Assembly: GCA_045595795.1 (NCBI GenBank)
Contig: JAZOBC010000034.1
Coordinates: forward strand, 1 to 50,236
Length of the DNA stretch: 50,236 bases
Source: UMGS755 sp045595795
GTDB taxonomy: Bacteria > Bacillota > Clostridia > UBA1381 > UBA9506
Direction: 5' to 3'
The notes under the pieces were generated by a model that worked only from the letters and a program-made list of their open reading frames with translations, did no database searches and was not told the DNA's origin. Both the position numbers and the translations under genes were made by a program. Positions 24,322-31,365 of the stretch are shown here, piece after piece. The stretch's first letter is position 1. The number at the start of each line of letters is the position of its first letter.

Positions 24322-25452
24322 ATGAATCAAAAAAGAATTACAATTTTAATGCTTTGTATCACGCTTTTTATCTGTCCTGTTGTGCAGGCAGAGCGTGTCA
24401 GTGATCCCCTGGTTGCAAATGACTTCATTAAGGATACACCCGTCAACACAACACTCAATTTGACAGCGCGCGATTTTATTCAAAGCGTTAACCCACCGGA
24501 GGGCGGCAGCCTGTCGCATATCACCTTAGAGCAGTTGCCTAATCCGGAATCAGGAACATTGCGCCTGGGCACGGATCCGGTTAGTCTCAACGTGGGCATT
24601 CCCACCTCCCAACTTGACCGATTGAATTTCGTACCGGCTAAGGACTATCGGGGAGAAGCCATTTTTACTTGGAATGCACACTACGGAACAAGCGCTGTTT
24701 CGCCTTATCCCTCTGCTGTAACCATACGCATTGGCGGAACCGAATCAACCCCTGACAACGCAGAAACATCCTCACCTTCCCCCACACCATCACCAAACGC
24801 TACGCCGGAAATCCCTCCCGATACCACACCTGTACAAAAACCCCTGCAATATGAAGATATGTTAGATCATTGGGGGGCTTATTCCGCCGGCATGTTGGGT
24901 GCTGAGGGCGTGATTGTAGGTGAAGAAATTGGCGGACACTTTTATTTCTATCCGGATAAAGTGTTAACAAGAATGGATTTTATCATTCTTGCTAACAGTA
25001 TCTTCGGCGTAAAAACCAAAGACAGCACGGCTAATAATCCCTTTGCTGATGAGGACATCCCCGCCTATATGCTTCGGCAAGCAATTGCAGCATATGAAAA
25101 CGGCATCATTTCAGGCAAGAGCGAACATGGCAAGCTCTATGTAAGACCCTTTGAAACACTGACCAGAGCAGAAGCAGTTAAAATCTTAGACAACGGTTTG
25201 AAACTGGAGCATCAGGTGACTGAGGAGCTTTCATTTGCAGATACTGACAGCATCCCGCTTTGGGCTGTGCAGGCAATTAAGAATATGGAAGCATACGGCA
25301 TTGTGAAGGGATTTGGTGATAATACCTTCCGCCCATATGCACACATCACCAAGGCTCAGGCTGCTGAGCTTTTATATCAGGTCTATAAATACCGTGAGAA
25401 AGTCCGCAAAACACAAAGTGTTTTTAACGAAGTTTTTTATGGAACGAGATAA
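24322..25452 (+). CDS. Secreted SLH protein with a cadherin-like domain
   Basis: A 376-residue cell-surface protein. A signal peptide ends near VVQA (about residue 24). Residues about 30-145 resemble the beta-sandwich surface modules often joined to SLH domains (SLNVGIPTSQLDRLNFVPA, YRGEAIFTWNAHYG). A Pro/Ser/Thr-rich linker (about 150-175) leads to three SLH repeats (MLDHWGAYSAGMLGAEGVI, PFADEDIPAYMLRQAIAAY and IPLWAVQAIKNMEAYGIVKG) that should bind wall polymer. GGAGG is 5 nt before the ATG at 24322. It may be co-transcribed with the two genes before it; about 90 nt separate them and I see no terminator there. Confidence 0.87.
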   Translation: MNQKRITILMLCITLFICPVVQAERVSDPLVANDFIKDTPVNTTLNLTARDFIQSVNPPEGGSLSHITLEQLPNPESGTLRLGTDPVSLNVGIPTSQLDRLNFVPAKDYRGEAIFTWNAHYGTSAVSPYPSAVTIRIGGTESTPDNAETSSPSPTPSPNATPEIPPDTTPVQKPLQYEDMLDHWGAYSAGMLGAEGVIVGEEIGGHFYFYPDKVLTRMDFIILANSIFGVKTKDSTANNPFADEDIPAYMLRQAIAAYENGIISGKSEHGKLYVRPFETLTRAEAVKILDNGLKLEHQVTEELSFADTDSIPLWAVQAIKNMEAYGIVKGFGDNTFRPYAHITKAQAAELLYQVYKYREKVRKTQSVFNEVFYGTR

Positions 25453-25458
25453 AAAAGT

Positions 25459-25483
25459 AACCCGGCAGAAATTCTGCCGGGTT
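25459..25483 (+). terminator. Hairpin after the second SLH gene, without a clear T-run
   Basis: AACCCGGCAGAA (25459-25470) pairs with TTCTGCCGGGTT (25472-25483), a GC-rich stem. Only CCCTTC follows, so termination may be partial and some transcription may read into the SDR gene. Confidence 0.5.
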
Positions 25484-25505
25484 CCCTTCAGAAAGGATGA
25501 TTGCT

Positions 25506-26237
25506 GTGAAAACAGCCTTAATAACCGGTGCTTCGCGTGGCATTGGTGCTGCCTGTGCCAAGCGGTTTGCCGCTGCAGGCTATGCGGTGATGATTCATTA
25601 TCACACAGCAAAGGACCGCGCCCAAGCTCTCTGTGAGGAAATTCTGTCGCAGGGCGGTACTGCTTCTGTTTTGGGTGCTGATTTATCAGACCCTACGCAG
25701 GCGCAGCAACTGGTACATAAAACCATAGAGACATTTGGTCATATTGATGTTTTAGTGAACAACGCAGGCATTGCAATGTATCAGATGTTTTGCGACACCA
25801 CAAAAGAAGACTGGAATCGCATGATCTCAACCAACCTGATGAGTGCCGTCTATGTCACACAGGCAGTTCTACCTGCCATGGTGCAGAAAAAGAGCGGGCA
25901 CATTGTGAATCTGTCCTCTATTTGGGGCATTTGCGGCGCATCCTGCGAGGTGGCATATTCCACATCCAAAGCCGCTATCATCGGCCTGACGAAGGCTTTA
26001 GCAAAAGAATTAGGACCCTCGGGTATTTTGGTCAACTGCGTGGCGCCCGGCGTCATTGATACGGACATGAACGCCACTTTAGATGACGAATCTCGCGCTG
26101 CTTTATTAGATGAAACGCCATTGATGACAATGGGAACACCTGAAGATGTTGCCGATGCTGTTTTTTACTTGGGTAATCTTGAAAACCGTTTTACAACCGG
26201 GCAGATTTTAAGCCCAAACGGCGGTTTTGTCATTTAA
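25506..26237 (+). CDS. Short-chain dehydrogenase/reductase, FabG-like
   Basis: NAD(P)-dependent oxidoreductase of the classical SDR family. The 243-residue protein has the cofactor motif TGASRGIGAA at the N-terminus, NNAG (DVLVNNAGIAMY), the catalytic serine in VNLSSIWG, and the YxxxK pair in VAYSTSKAA; PLMTMGTPEDVADAV and GQILSPNGGFVI close it. It resembles 3-oxoacyl-ACP reductase, but no other fatty acid genes are near, so the substrate is open. The start is GTG at 25506; GAAAGGA lies about 8 nt before it, and the ATG at 25497 abuts that site. Confidence 0.9.
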   Translation: MKTALITGASRGIGAACAKRFAAAGYAVMIHYHTAKDRAQALCEEILSQGGTASVLGADLSDPTQAQQLVHKTIETFGHIDVLVNNAGIAMYQMFCDTTKEDWNRMISTNLMSAVYVTQAVLPAMVQKKSGHIVNLSSIWGICGASCEVAYSTSKAAIIGLTKALAKELGPSGILVNCVAPGVIDTDMNATLDDESRAALLDETPLMTMGTPEDVADAVFYLGNLENRFTTGQILSPNGGFVI

Positions 26238-26297
26238 CTATACGACCCACGCAAAAAACCTGTAAGGTTACAGGATTGTTAAAATTTTCAAAATATC

Positions 26298-26326
26298 TTG
26301 ACACCGCGCTATTTTAGGTGTATGAT
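26298..26326 (+). promoter_or_regulatory. Promoter of the HPr-like gene
   Basis: TTGACA (26298-26303) and TATGAT (26321-26326) with a 17-bp spacer lie about 30 nt before the start codon. Confidence 0.88.
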
Positions 26327-26356
26327 ATAGTTAAAGAAAAAGGAGGTTTTTTAACT

Positions 26357-26587
26357 ATGAAAACGTTTAATATTCTCTTGAGCTCAATCAATGATGTAAA
26401 GAATTTTGTCAACATTGTCAATAAATACAACTTTGATGTTGATTTAACCTCAGGTCGCTATGTGGTAGATGCTAAATCCATCATGGGTATTTTCAGCTTA
26501 GACCTTTCTAAGCCCATCAAAGTTGAAGTACATTCTGATGATGCTGATGCATTCATTGAAGAACTCAAGCCTTACACACAGGCCTAA
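26357..26587 (+). CDS. HPr-like protein lacking the active-site histidine
   Basis: A 76-residue protein whose length and pattern fit the HPr fold (VVDAKSIMGIFSLDLSKPIKVEV corresponds to the core around the regulatory serine; shortened here: AKSIMGIFSLD). The segment that should hold the phosphorylated histidine (GLHARPA in classical HPr) reads SINDVKNFV, without His. It therefore cannot carry phosphate like HPr; similar His-less relatives exist in Clostridia and their role is unknown. AGGAGG lies 10 nt before the ATG at 26357. It has its own strong promoter and terminator. Confidence 0.75.
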   Translation: MKTFNILLSSINDVKNFVNIVNKYNFDVDLTSGRYVVDAKSIMGIFSLDLSKPIKVEVHSDDADAFIEELKPYTQA

Positions 26588-26593
26588 CAACAT

Positions 26594-26633
26594 AAAAAAG
26601 AAGCCAATGCAAAAAGCATTGGCTTCTTTTTTT
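26594..26633. terminator. Bidirectional terminator between HPr-like gene and yjbQ
   Basis: A 17-bp perfect stem (26594-26610 with 26616-26632) has a loop of five A and ends in T-runs in both directions. It serves the two convergent genes. Confidence 0.95.
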
Positions 26634-27048
26634 ATTCTCCAATAATTTTAATCAAAACACGTTTTCTGCGTTTTCCGTCTAATTCATAATAAAAAATCTG
26701 CTCCCACGGGCCAAAATCGAGTTTGCCGTTCGTGATGGCACAAACCACCTCGCGACCCATCACTGTACGCTTAAGATGTGCATCCGCATTATCTTCATAG
26801 CCGTTATGCCAATAGCGATCATACGGTTTTTCGGGTGCTAAGCCCTCCAGCCATACTTCAAAATCGTGATGCAATCCCGATTCATCATCGTTGATAAACA
26901 CGCTGGCCGTAATATGCATGGCATTCACCAGCACGAACCCCTCTTTGATACCGCTTTCTGTAATCGCATCCTGCACATCCTCTGTGATGCGGATAATTTC
27001 TCTGCGGTTATTTGCCTGAAAGAACAGCTCCTTGCGAAAAGATTTCAT
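26632..27048 (-). CDS. YjbQ family protein (UPF0047)
   Basis: A 138-residue single-domain protein with the family motifs HITASVFINDDESGLHHDF, DNADAHLKRTVMGREV and FGPWEQIFYYELDGKRRKRV. Members have weak thiamine-phosphate synthase activity in complementation tests, but the physiological role is not settled. The start codon overlaps the stop of the PHP gene (ATGA at 27048-27045), so it is the last, translationally coupled gene of the HydS-like operon. Confidence 0.88.
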   Translation of the reverse strand: MKSFRKELFFQANNRREIIRITEDVQDAITESGIKEGFVLVNAMHITASVFINDDESGLHHDFEVWLEGLAPEKPYDRYWHNGYEDNADAHLKRTVMGREVVCAITNGKLDFGPWEQIFYYELDGKRRKRVLIKIIGE

Positions 27049-27767
27049 TTCTGTTTCCCCTTTCTGAGTGTATCTACCAGACAGGCAGCACTTATTTCTT
27101 CTAAGGTTAACTCACTTTGACCTTCATATATATCCCAAAGATAGTGCGCATCTGAACTGGTAATTAGCATATAATCCTCTAAATATGGCCACTGTACAAC
27201 AGCATCGCTATAACTGCAGCGTTTTGAAAGTTCAACTGTGTGAAAACCAAGATCCGGCGGCACCATGCCCAGATTGGAAATGATGCTGTAAGAATCTTTA
27301 TCGACATGCGCCGGCAGCATCACGCCTGAAAGTTCCTGCACAACTGACACCACATCATATATAGAACAGGTCAACGCCGTCGTTAAAAGCTGCTGTTCAT
27401 AGCCAATGATTTGGTCTTCTGCATCCATATAGGCTTGCTCACCGAAAATATCAATTCGATTCTCAATGGGTAGGAAATAAGGCTTAATATGCTCTGCAAA
27501 CGCCTCTGCTCCATCTGCTGTTTCAAACAAGCAGACAAAATGAGCTTCTTCTGCGGTTTCAAGTTCCATGCCTGCCACAACGCAAAGAGGCTGCCCTTCT
27601 GCCGCTTTCATAATAGAACGGACATTGCCGGCGGTGTTGTGGTCTGTCAGCGCAATCATGTCTAAGCCATTGAGCATCGCCATATTCACGATGTTATTCG
27701 GTGTCATATCCATATCGCCGCAGGGAGACAATGCCGAATGAATATGAAAATCACATTTTACGTTCAT
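27045..27767 (-). CDS. PHP-domain metal-dependent phosphoesterase
   Basis: A 240-residue protein of the polymerase-and-histidinol-phosphatase fold. It begins MNVKCDFHIHSALSPCGD, and has IALTDHNTAGN, GMELETAEEAHFVCLF, LPAHVDKDSYS and ITSSDAHYLWDI, giving the expected His/Asp metal ligands. Relatives such as TrpH (RNase AM) cleave nucleotides or short RNAs, but the substrate here is unknown. The ATG at 27767 overlaps the stop of the DRTGG gene by 4 nt (ATGA), and its own stop overlaps yjbQ in the same way. This tight coupling places it inside the sensory operon. Confidence 0.88.
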   Translation of the reverse strand: MNVKCDFHIHSALSPCGDMDMTPNNIVNMAMLNGLDMIALTDHNTAGNVRSIMKAAEGQPLCVVAGMELETAEEAHFVCLFETADGAEAFAEHIKPYFLPIENRIDIFGEQAYMDAEDQIIGYEQQLLTTALTCSIYDVVSVVQELSGVMLPAHVDKDSYSIISNLGMVPPDLGFHTVELSKRCSYSDAVVQWPYLEDYMLITSSDAHYLWDIYEGQSELTLEEISAACLVDTLRKGKQK

Positions 27768-28093
27768 GACAGCTGTGAATGCAGTAGACAAGCTGCCTCA
27801 TAAGCTGACAAGTCAGAGCTTAAAATGGTCACCTGCTGTTCCTTCGCTTTTTGCTCGGTATCCGCATCAATTGGACGACCTTCCACGACTAAAATGCAGG
27901 CAAGATCAGCGAGCACTGCCACAGCCGCTATGTTCACATTACCCTGAATGGTAATCCAAAGTTGCCCCTCTTCTGCTCTGCTCATGGCAAGGCTCAAAAG
28001 GTCACCAATATAGCATCCGGTAATGTCTTTATCCAGATCACCTTGCGTCAAAATCTTCAAGTTATTTGTTTCAGCAAATTCGCGAACTGTCAT
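27764..28093 (-). CDS. DRTGG domain protein (second copy in the operon)
   Basis: A 109-residue protein made only of a DRTGG-type domain: MTVREFAETNNLKILTQGDL, ITGCYIGDLLSLAM and a C-terminal VTILSSDLSAYEAACLL. DRTGG domains occur next to CBS and phosphotransacetylase domains and are thought to bind a ligand, not yet defined. It is a distant relative of the first gene of the operon (29878-30225). GGAGGAAG precedes the ATG at 28093; the longer frame to 28156 overlaps the hydrogenase-like gene and is less likely. Confidence 0.82.
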   Translation of the reverse strand: MTVREFAETNNLKILTQGDLDKDITGCYIGDLLSLAMSRAEEGQLWITIQGNVNIAAVAVLADLACILVVEGRPIDADTEQKAKEQQVTILSSDLSAYEAACLLHSQLS

Positions 28094-28106
28094 ATGCTTC
28101 CTCCTG

Positions 28107-29423
28107 TCAATATTCCCGGGTGTCTGATGAACCCGGCATCGTTTCTTCAAGTTCAATCATTTGTCGCGCCAATTCACGCACCTTGTCGCGCAGCTTATAA
28201 ATGCAGTCTGTCTCCGATGCGAAGCCCCGGACAATATCTTCTGCTAAAGACCTGCAGCTGGGCGCGCCACAAGAACCACAGTCAAGTTGCGGCAAGTCAC
28301 GATAAATTTCCTCCATGCGCTCCATTTTCTGCATTGCCACAACGATATCATCATCTAAATGCATCACATTGCGATAGGTCACCGGGCTGTCCCAATGAAG
28401 TTCTTCCTCTGTAATCGGCACAGGGCAAGAACGCTGTCCACGAAGTTTTAATTCTTCAGCCAGCTTTTTAATTTTTGTTTTGGCAACAAACGTATTTTCT
28501 ACATTGAGTGGTCCGCCAACACAGCCACCGGTGCACGCTAATGCTTCAACAAAATCAATATCAAGCTTTTCATCGTCTTCTATTTCTTCTAAAAGGCGAA
28601 CAACATTGTCAATCCCGTCAACCGCAACATATTTTTCACTATCCAATGCGTTTGCCTCACCACCTGAGTTTGCCCATCTCACACCGGCAAAGGCACAAGT
28701 GGAAAGCTCTTCAACCTTTTCTATTTTACCCAAAATCGGTAACAACTTTAAGTATATCTCTTTGATAGACAAAACGCCGTCCACTAATGGTTTTTCGCAG
28801 CCAAGCGGACTTCTCACGCTGGTGGCCTTTGCAGCACACGGAGAAATAAAGAACACACCAATGTCCTCAGACTGAAGACCTGTTTTTTCCATAGCTTCCT
28901 GTCGTGCCACTTTAGCAGCCACCTCCATGGGAGACATGACCGGCAGAATGTGATTGATGAGGCTCGGAAAACGCACTGTAATCAACCGAATTACCGTGGG
29001 ACAGGCTGAATTGATAATGGGGCGTTCCAATTTGCCTTCGTCCAATAACTTTTTCGTATAGTCGGTGACAGCCTCTGTGGCTTTGGCAACTTCATACACA
29101 TCGTCAAAACCCAAATACTTCAGACCGGTTAACACAAAATTGATATCCTGCAAATTATTAAACTGTCCATAGAGCGTAGGAGCAGGAATGGCAATTTTAT
29201 ATGTATAATTGAAAATGTCGTCCAGTCTCTCTGTTACGGCACTTTTCGCCTTATAGGGACAAATGCGGATACATTCACCGCAATCAATACAACGCTCTTT
29301 AATAATTTTTGCCTTTCCGTCACGCACACGAATTGCCTCTGTGGGACACCCTTTAATGCAGTTAATACACCCCTTACAGCGATCAATATCTAAACGGACG
29401 GAATGATAAAACTGATTGCTCAT
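28107..29423 (-). CDS. HydS-like [FeFe]-hydrogenase homologue, putative sensor
   Basis: A 438-residue protein. Two [4Fe-4S] ferredoxin motifs are at C16-C26 and C45-C55. The H-cluster domain follows. L1 reads NSACPTV (A140-C141), where catalytic enzymes have TSCCPxW; L2 is SPCAAK (C196); L3 is EALACTGGC (C297, C301). The four cluster-ligand cysteines are kept, but the proton-relay cysteine is Ala and the usual L2/L3 methionines are Ser194 and Leu295. A C-terminal Fe-S motif (C382, C385, C390, C407, as in CGSCGAPSC) is added. Ala at the relay position is a known feature of sensory HydS proteins, so an H2 or redox sensor is inferred. AAAGGAGG precedes the ATG. Confidence 0.85.
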   Translation of the reverse strand: MSNQFYHSVRLDIDRCKGCINCIKGCPTEAIRVRDGKAKIIKERCIDCGECIRICPYKAKSAVTERLDDIFNYTYKIAIPAPTLYGQFNNLQDINFVLTGLKYLGFDDVYEVAKATEAVTDYTKKLLDEGKLERPIINSACPTVIRLITVRFPSLINHILPVMSPMEVAAKVARQEAMEKTGLQSEDIGVFFISPCAAKATSVRSPLGCEKPLVDGVLSIKEIYLKLLPILGKIEKVEELSTCAFAGVRWANSGGEANALDSEKYVAVDGIDNVVRLLEEIEDDEKLDIDFVEALACTGGCVGGPLNVENTFVAKTKIKKLAEELKLRGQRSCPVPITEEELHWDSPVTYRNVMHLDDDIVVAMQKMERMEEIYRDLPQLDCGSCGAPSCRSLAEDIVRGFASETDCIYKLRDKVRELARQMIELEETMPGSSDTREY

Positions 29424-29446
29424 CGAAAGGACCTCCTTTCAAACGC

Positions 29447-29875
29447 CTATTGCAGATGAATCGTGAGCGTTACTTTTGTTCCCTCGCCAACCTTGGATTC
29501 AATCTGAAGGTCATCTGAATATTTTTTCATATTTGGCAGACCCATACCGGCACCAAAGCCAAGCTCACGCGCCTCATCGGTTGCCGTAGAAAAACCTGCC
29601 TGCATAGCCTTGTCAATATCCGGAATACCGGGACCATGGTCGGTAAAAATAATCACAATATCCGTTGAGGAAATGTTTACGTCAACATAGCCACCCTTGC
29701 CGTGAATAATCGTGTTAATTTCACCTTCATAGGCAGAAATTGCCGCCTTGCGAATCACCTCAGGGGAAACACCTAACTGCTTTAGCACCTTTTTAATGTT
29801 ACTGGAAGCCTGCCCGGCAATGGTAAAGTTATTCCCGTCAATATCATAGTGCAGGGAAATTGAATGTTCTGCCAT
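29447..29875 (-). CDS. Anti-sigma-factor-type histidine-kinase-like ATPase
   Basis: A 142-residue GHKL ATPase domain alone, of the RsbW/SpoIIAB kind. The N-box reads AYEGEINTIIHG, the G1 box FTDHGPGIPDID and the G2 box FGAGMGLPNMKKYSD. Such proteins phosphorylate an anti-anti-sigma partner or bind a sigma factor; no partner gene is in the window. It starts 2 nt after the first DRTGG gene and is followed 23 nt later by the hydrogenase-like gene, which suggests that it passes on the signal sensed by that protein. Confidence 0.9.
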   Translation of the reverse strand: MAEHSISLHYDIDGNNFTIAGQASSNIKKVLKQLGVSPEVIRKAAISAYEGEINTIIHGKGGYVDVNISSTDIVIIFTDHGPGIPDIDKAMQAGFSTATDEARELGFGAGMGLPNMKKYSDDLQIESKVGEGTKVTLTIHLQ

Positions 29876-29877
29876 GC

Positions 29878-30225
29878 TTATACCCCCCTGCCACCGAGAC
29901 CGTTTTTATACAGCTCGCCGCAGGCGATGTATAACGGATATTTGGTTGTCATAACCGTAATTCCCATTTCCTCTGCCAATTCCAACACAGATGCCTGTGG
30001 CACCTTGCCTCTGACAAAGACAATGGTTTTAATATCCATCATTTCAGCCGTTCTGATAACCTGAGGATTTACCAAACCAGTTAGTAACAGGGCCTGATCC
30101 TTCACAAATGCCAAAACATCACTCATCAGGTCGCAACCACAGGCAGACTGCACTTCCTGCTCCTCCCAAGGACCCGATGTTAAAATTTTTGCATCTAAAA
30201 TTTCACATACCTGTTGCAGTTTCAT
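29878..30225 (-). CDS. DRTGG domain protein (first gene of the sensory operon)
   Basis: A 115-residue protein with the DRTGG pattern: MKLQQVCEILDAKILTSGP, CGCDLMSDVLAFV, LVNPQVIRTAEMMDIKTIVFVRGK and VTTKYPLYIACGELY-like end (VMTTKYPLYIACGELYKNG). The ligand is unknown. It is likely the first gene of the operon; AAAGGAG lies 8 nt before the ATG at 30225, but only poor promoter matches are visible in the AT-rich stretch at 30236-30290. Confidence 0.82.
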   Translation of the reverse strand: MKLQQVCEILDAKILTSGPWEEQEVQSACGCDLMSDVLAFVKDQALLLTGLVNPQVIRTAEMMDIKTIVFVRGKVPQASVLELAEEMGITVMTTKYPLYIACGELYKNGLGGRGV

Positions 30226-30296
30226 AGAACATGCTCCTTTCCTTTTAATTTATATATTTCGCATTGTTTTTACATATATTTTTTCTGTCCATTTAT

Positions 30297-30352
30297 AATC
30301 TCTCCGACTCTTCGAGCCACCGCTCTTCACTTAGGAAAGGCTTTGGGGCGGC
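30297..30352. repeat. Decayed right half of a palindromic element
   Basis: The stretch TCTCCGACTCTTCGAGCCACC followed by GAAAGGCTTTGG (in pieces) resembles the right part of the element at 30410-30552 (CCTCCGAG...CCACCTCCCC...GGAGGCTTT), with many changes. It is read as an older, decayed copy. Similarity was judged by eye only. Confidence 0.35.
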
Positions 30353-30409
30353 ATTCGACATTTTCGGTGTATAAGGGATATAAGGTTTAGATGCCAAGTT
30401 TTTTAGTCC

Positions 30410-30552
30410 AAAGGCTCCCTTGTGTAAAGGGAGCTGTCAGCGTAGCTGACTGAGGGATTGTTGTTTTCATTCGTTTACAACCCCTCCGAGTTGCTTCGCA
30501 ACCCACCTCCCCTCGCGTGCCCAGGATGGGTATACACAGGGGAGGCTTTTTT
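30410..30552. repeat. MITE-like palindromic element, about 143 bp
   Basis: The ends are near-perfect inverted repeats: AAAGGCTCCCTTGTGTAAA (30410-30428) and, reversed, AAAGCCTCCCCTGTGTATA (30549-30531), 16 of 19 matching. Internal hairpins GTCAGC-GTA-GCTGAC and GTTGC-TTC-GCAAC are also present. There is no coding capacity. Its form suits a non-autonomous mobile element or extragenic palindrome; a target duplication was not clear. Confidence 0.65.
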
Positions 30553-30558
30553 GTTCCT

Positions 30559-30604
30559 AACATTTTATGACATCCTTACTATGCTCGTGTCAAGTCAGGA
30601 TCAA
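30559..30604. repeat. Direct repeat, right-of-gene copy (downstream of the membrane protein gene)
   Basis: AACATTTTATGACATCC followed by CGTGTCAAGTCAGGATCAAA matches the copy at 31128-31171 at roughly four of five positions with a 2-nt gap. Together they bracket the membrane-protein gene 30609-31112. On the minus strand this copy includes TTGACA and could be a duplicated promoter. Confidence 0.6.
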
Positions 30605-30608
30605 ACAA

Positions 30609-31112
30609 TTAAATATTTATATTTTCCATTGCAATTCCATGAAACAAAATGCAAATTATGACACTGATTGCATTGGCAACACAAAGCCACCAAAACATCT
30701 TTTTGAATTCCTTTTTAAAAATAATCTTAATAGTAAGACCTTCAATCAATACATTCGATAATATAGCAAACACATAACTCATCAACCAATGGGTAGGATG
30801 AAATGTACCTGTGCCAAAAGGAATCATTAAAAACTCACCTATAAAACCGCTTAAAGGTATCACAACAACCCCTAAAACAGTAGATGCTAAATTCATAACA
30901 AACGCAATCAAAACCGATTTCAAACATGATTCTTTTAAAAAGAATTTTACAAATATTATCTCAATTAAAAGACCGATTAATATCACATACCAACTTCTCA
31001 TCCCCTCTGCAATATATAAAGATGGCCAAACCATATTTGCGCTTGCAGAAAGAGGCATTATAAGAAATAATATTAAACATAACAAACTATATTTGAATTT
31101 TTCTTTATTCAT
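30609..31112 (-). CDS. Multi-pass membrane protein of unknown function
   Basis: A 167-residue hydrophobic protein with an N-terminal signal-like segment (YSLLCLILFLIMPLSASA) and about four more membrane spans, including WYVILIGLLIEIIFVKFF and SVLIAFVMNLASTVLGVVVI. I recognise no family. The ATG at 31112 has GAAAGGAG 7 nt upstream; the longer frame to 31160 runs into the direct repeat. The gene is visibly richer in A and T than its neighbours, stands alone among palindromic elements and is flanked by 45-bp direct repeats, which suggests recent acquisition or tandem duplication. Confidence 0.65.
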   Translation of the reverse strand: MNKEKFKYSLLCLILFLIMPLSASANMVWPSLYIAEGMRSWYVILIGLLIEIIFVKFFLKESCLKSVLIAFVMNLASTVLGVVVIPLSGFIGEFLMIPFGTGTFHPTHWLMSYVFAILSNVLIEGLTIKIIFKKEFKKMFWWLCVANAISVIICILFHGIAMENINI

Positions 31113-31127
31113 AGAATATCTCCTTTC

Positions 31128-31171
31128 AACATTATTCGACATCCATGTAGTTCGTGCCAAGTCAGGACAAA
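31128..31171. repeat. Direct repeat, upstream copy before the membrane protein gene
   Basis: AACATTATTCGACATCC followed by CGTGCCAAGTCAGGACAAAA is the partner of 30559-30604. It lies just upstream of the ribosome binding site of the membrane-protein gene and on the minus strand contains TTGGCA and AATAAT 18 bp apart, a possible weak promoter. Confidence 0.6.
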
Positions 31172-31212
31172 AAAATCTTTATATGGCTTCCCCTCAAGGG
31201 GAAAGATTTTTC
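31165..31212 (-). terminator. Probable terminator of addA (compound hairpin)
   Basis: On the minus strand AAAAATCTTT (31211-31202) pairs with AAAGATTTTT (31180-31171), enclosing a CCCC-TTGA-GGGG hairpin and ending in seven T. It lies about 150 nt after the addA stop; no closer terminator is visible. The CCCCTCAAGGGG core also appears at the left edge of the window. Confidence 0.5.
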
Positions 31213-31365
31213 CTTTACATATTAACACGCTAAAATCATCAAACGTTTTATGTAGTATCTTATTTATGAAGTTTTGAACCTATGTTTAAAGTGAAGCTGA
31301 TTGCATCTTTGATGAAATTATTATATCATGAAAATCTTACCTCGTCAAGAAACGCACCACGACCT

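Noticed and set aside
28107..29423. Metabolic H2-producing [FeFe]-hydrogenase
   Set aside because: The proton-relay cysteine is Ala140 and other pocket residues differ, and the neighbours are signalling-type proteins, so a sensory role is more likely.
30458..30661. 67-codon plus-strand frame in the repeat island
   Set aside because: It is made mostly of the palindromic element and the direct repeat, so it is a by-product of these.
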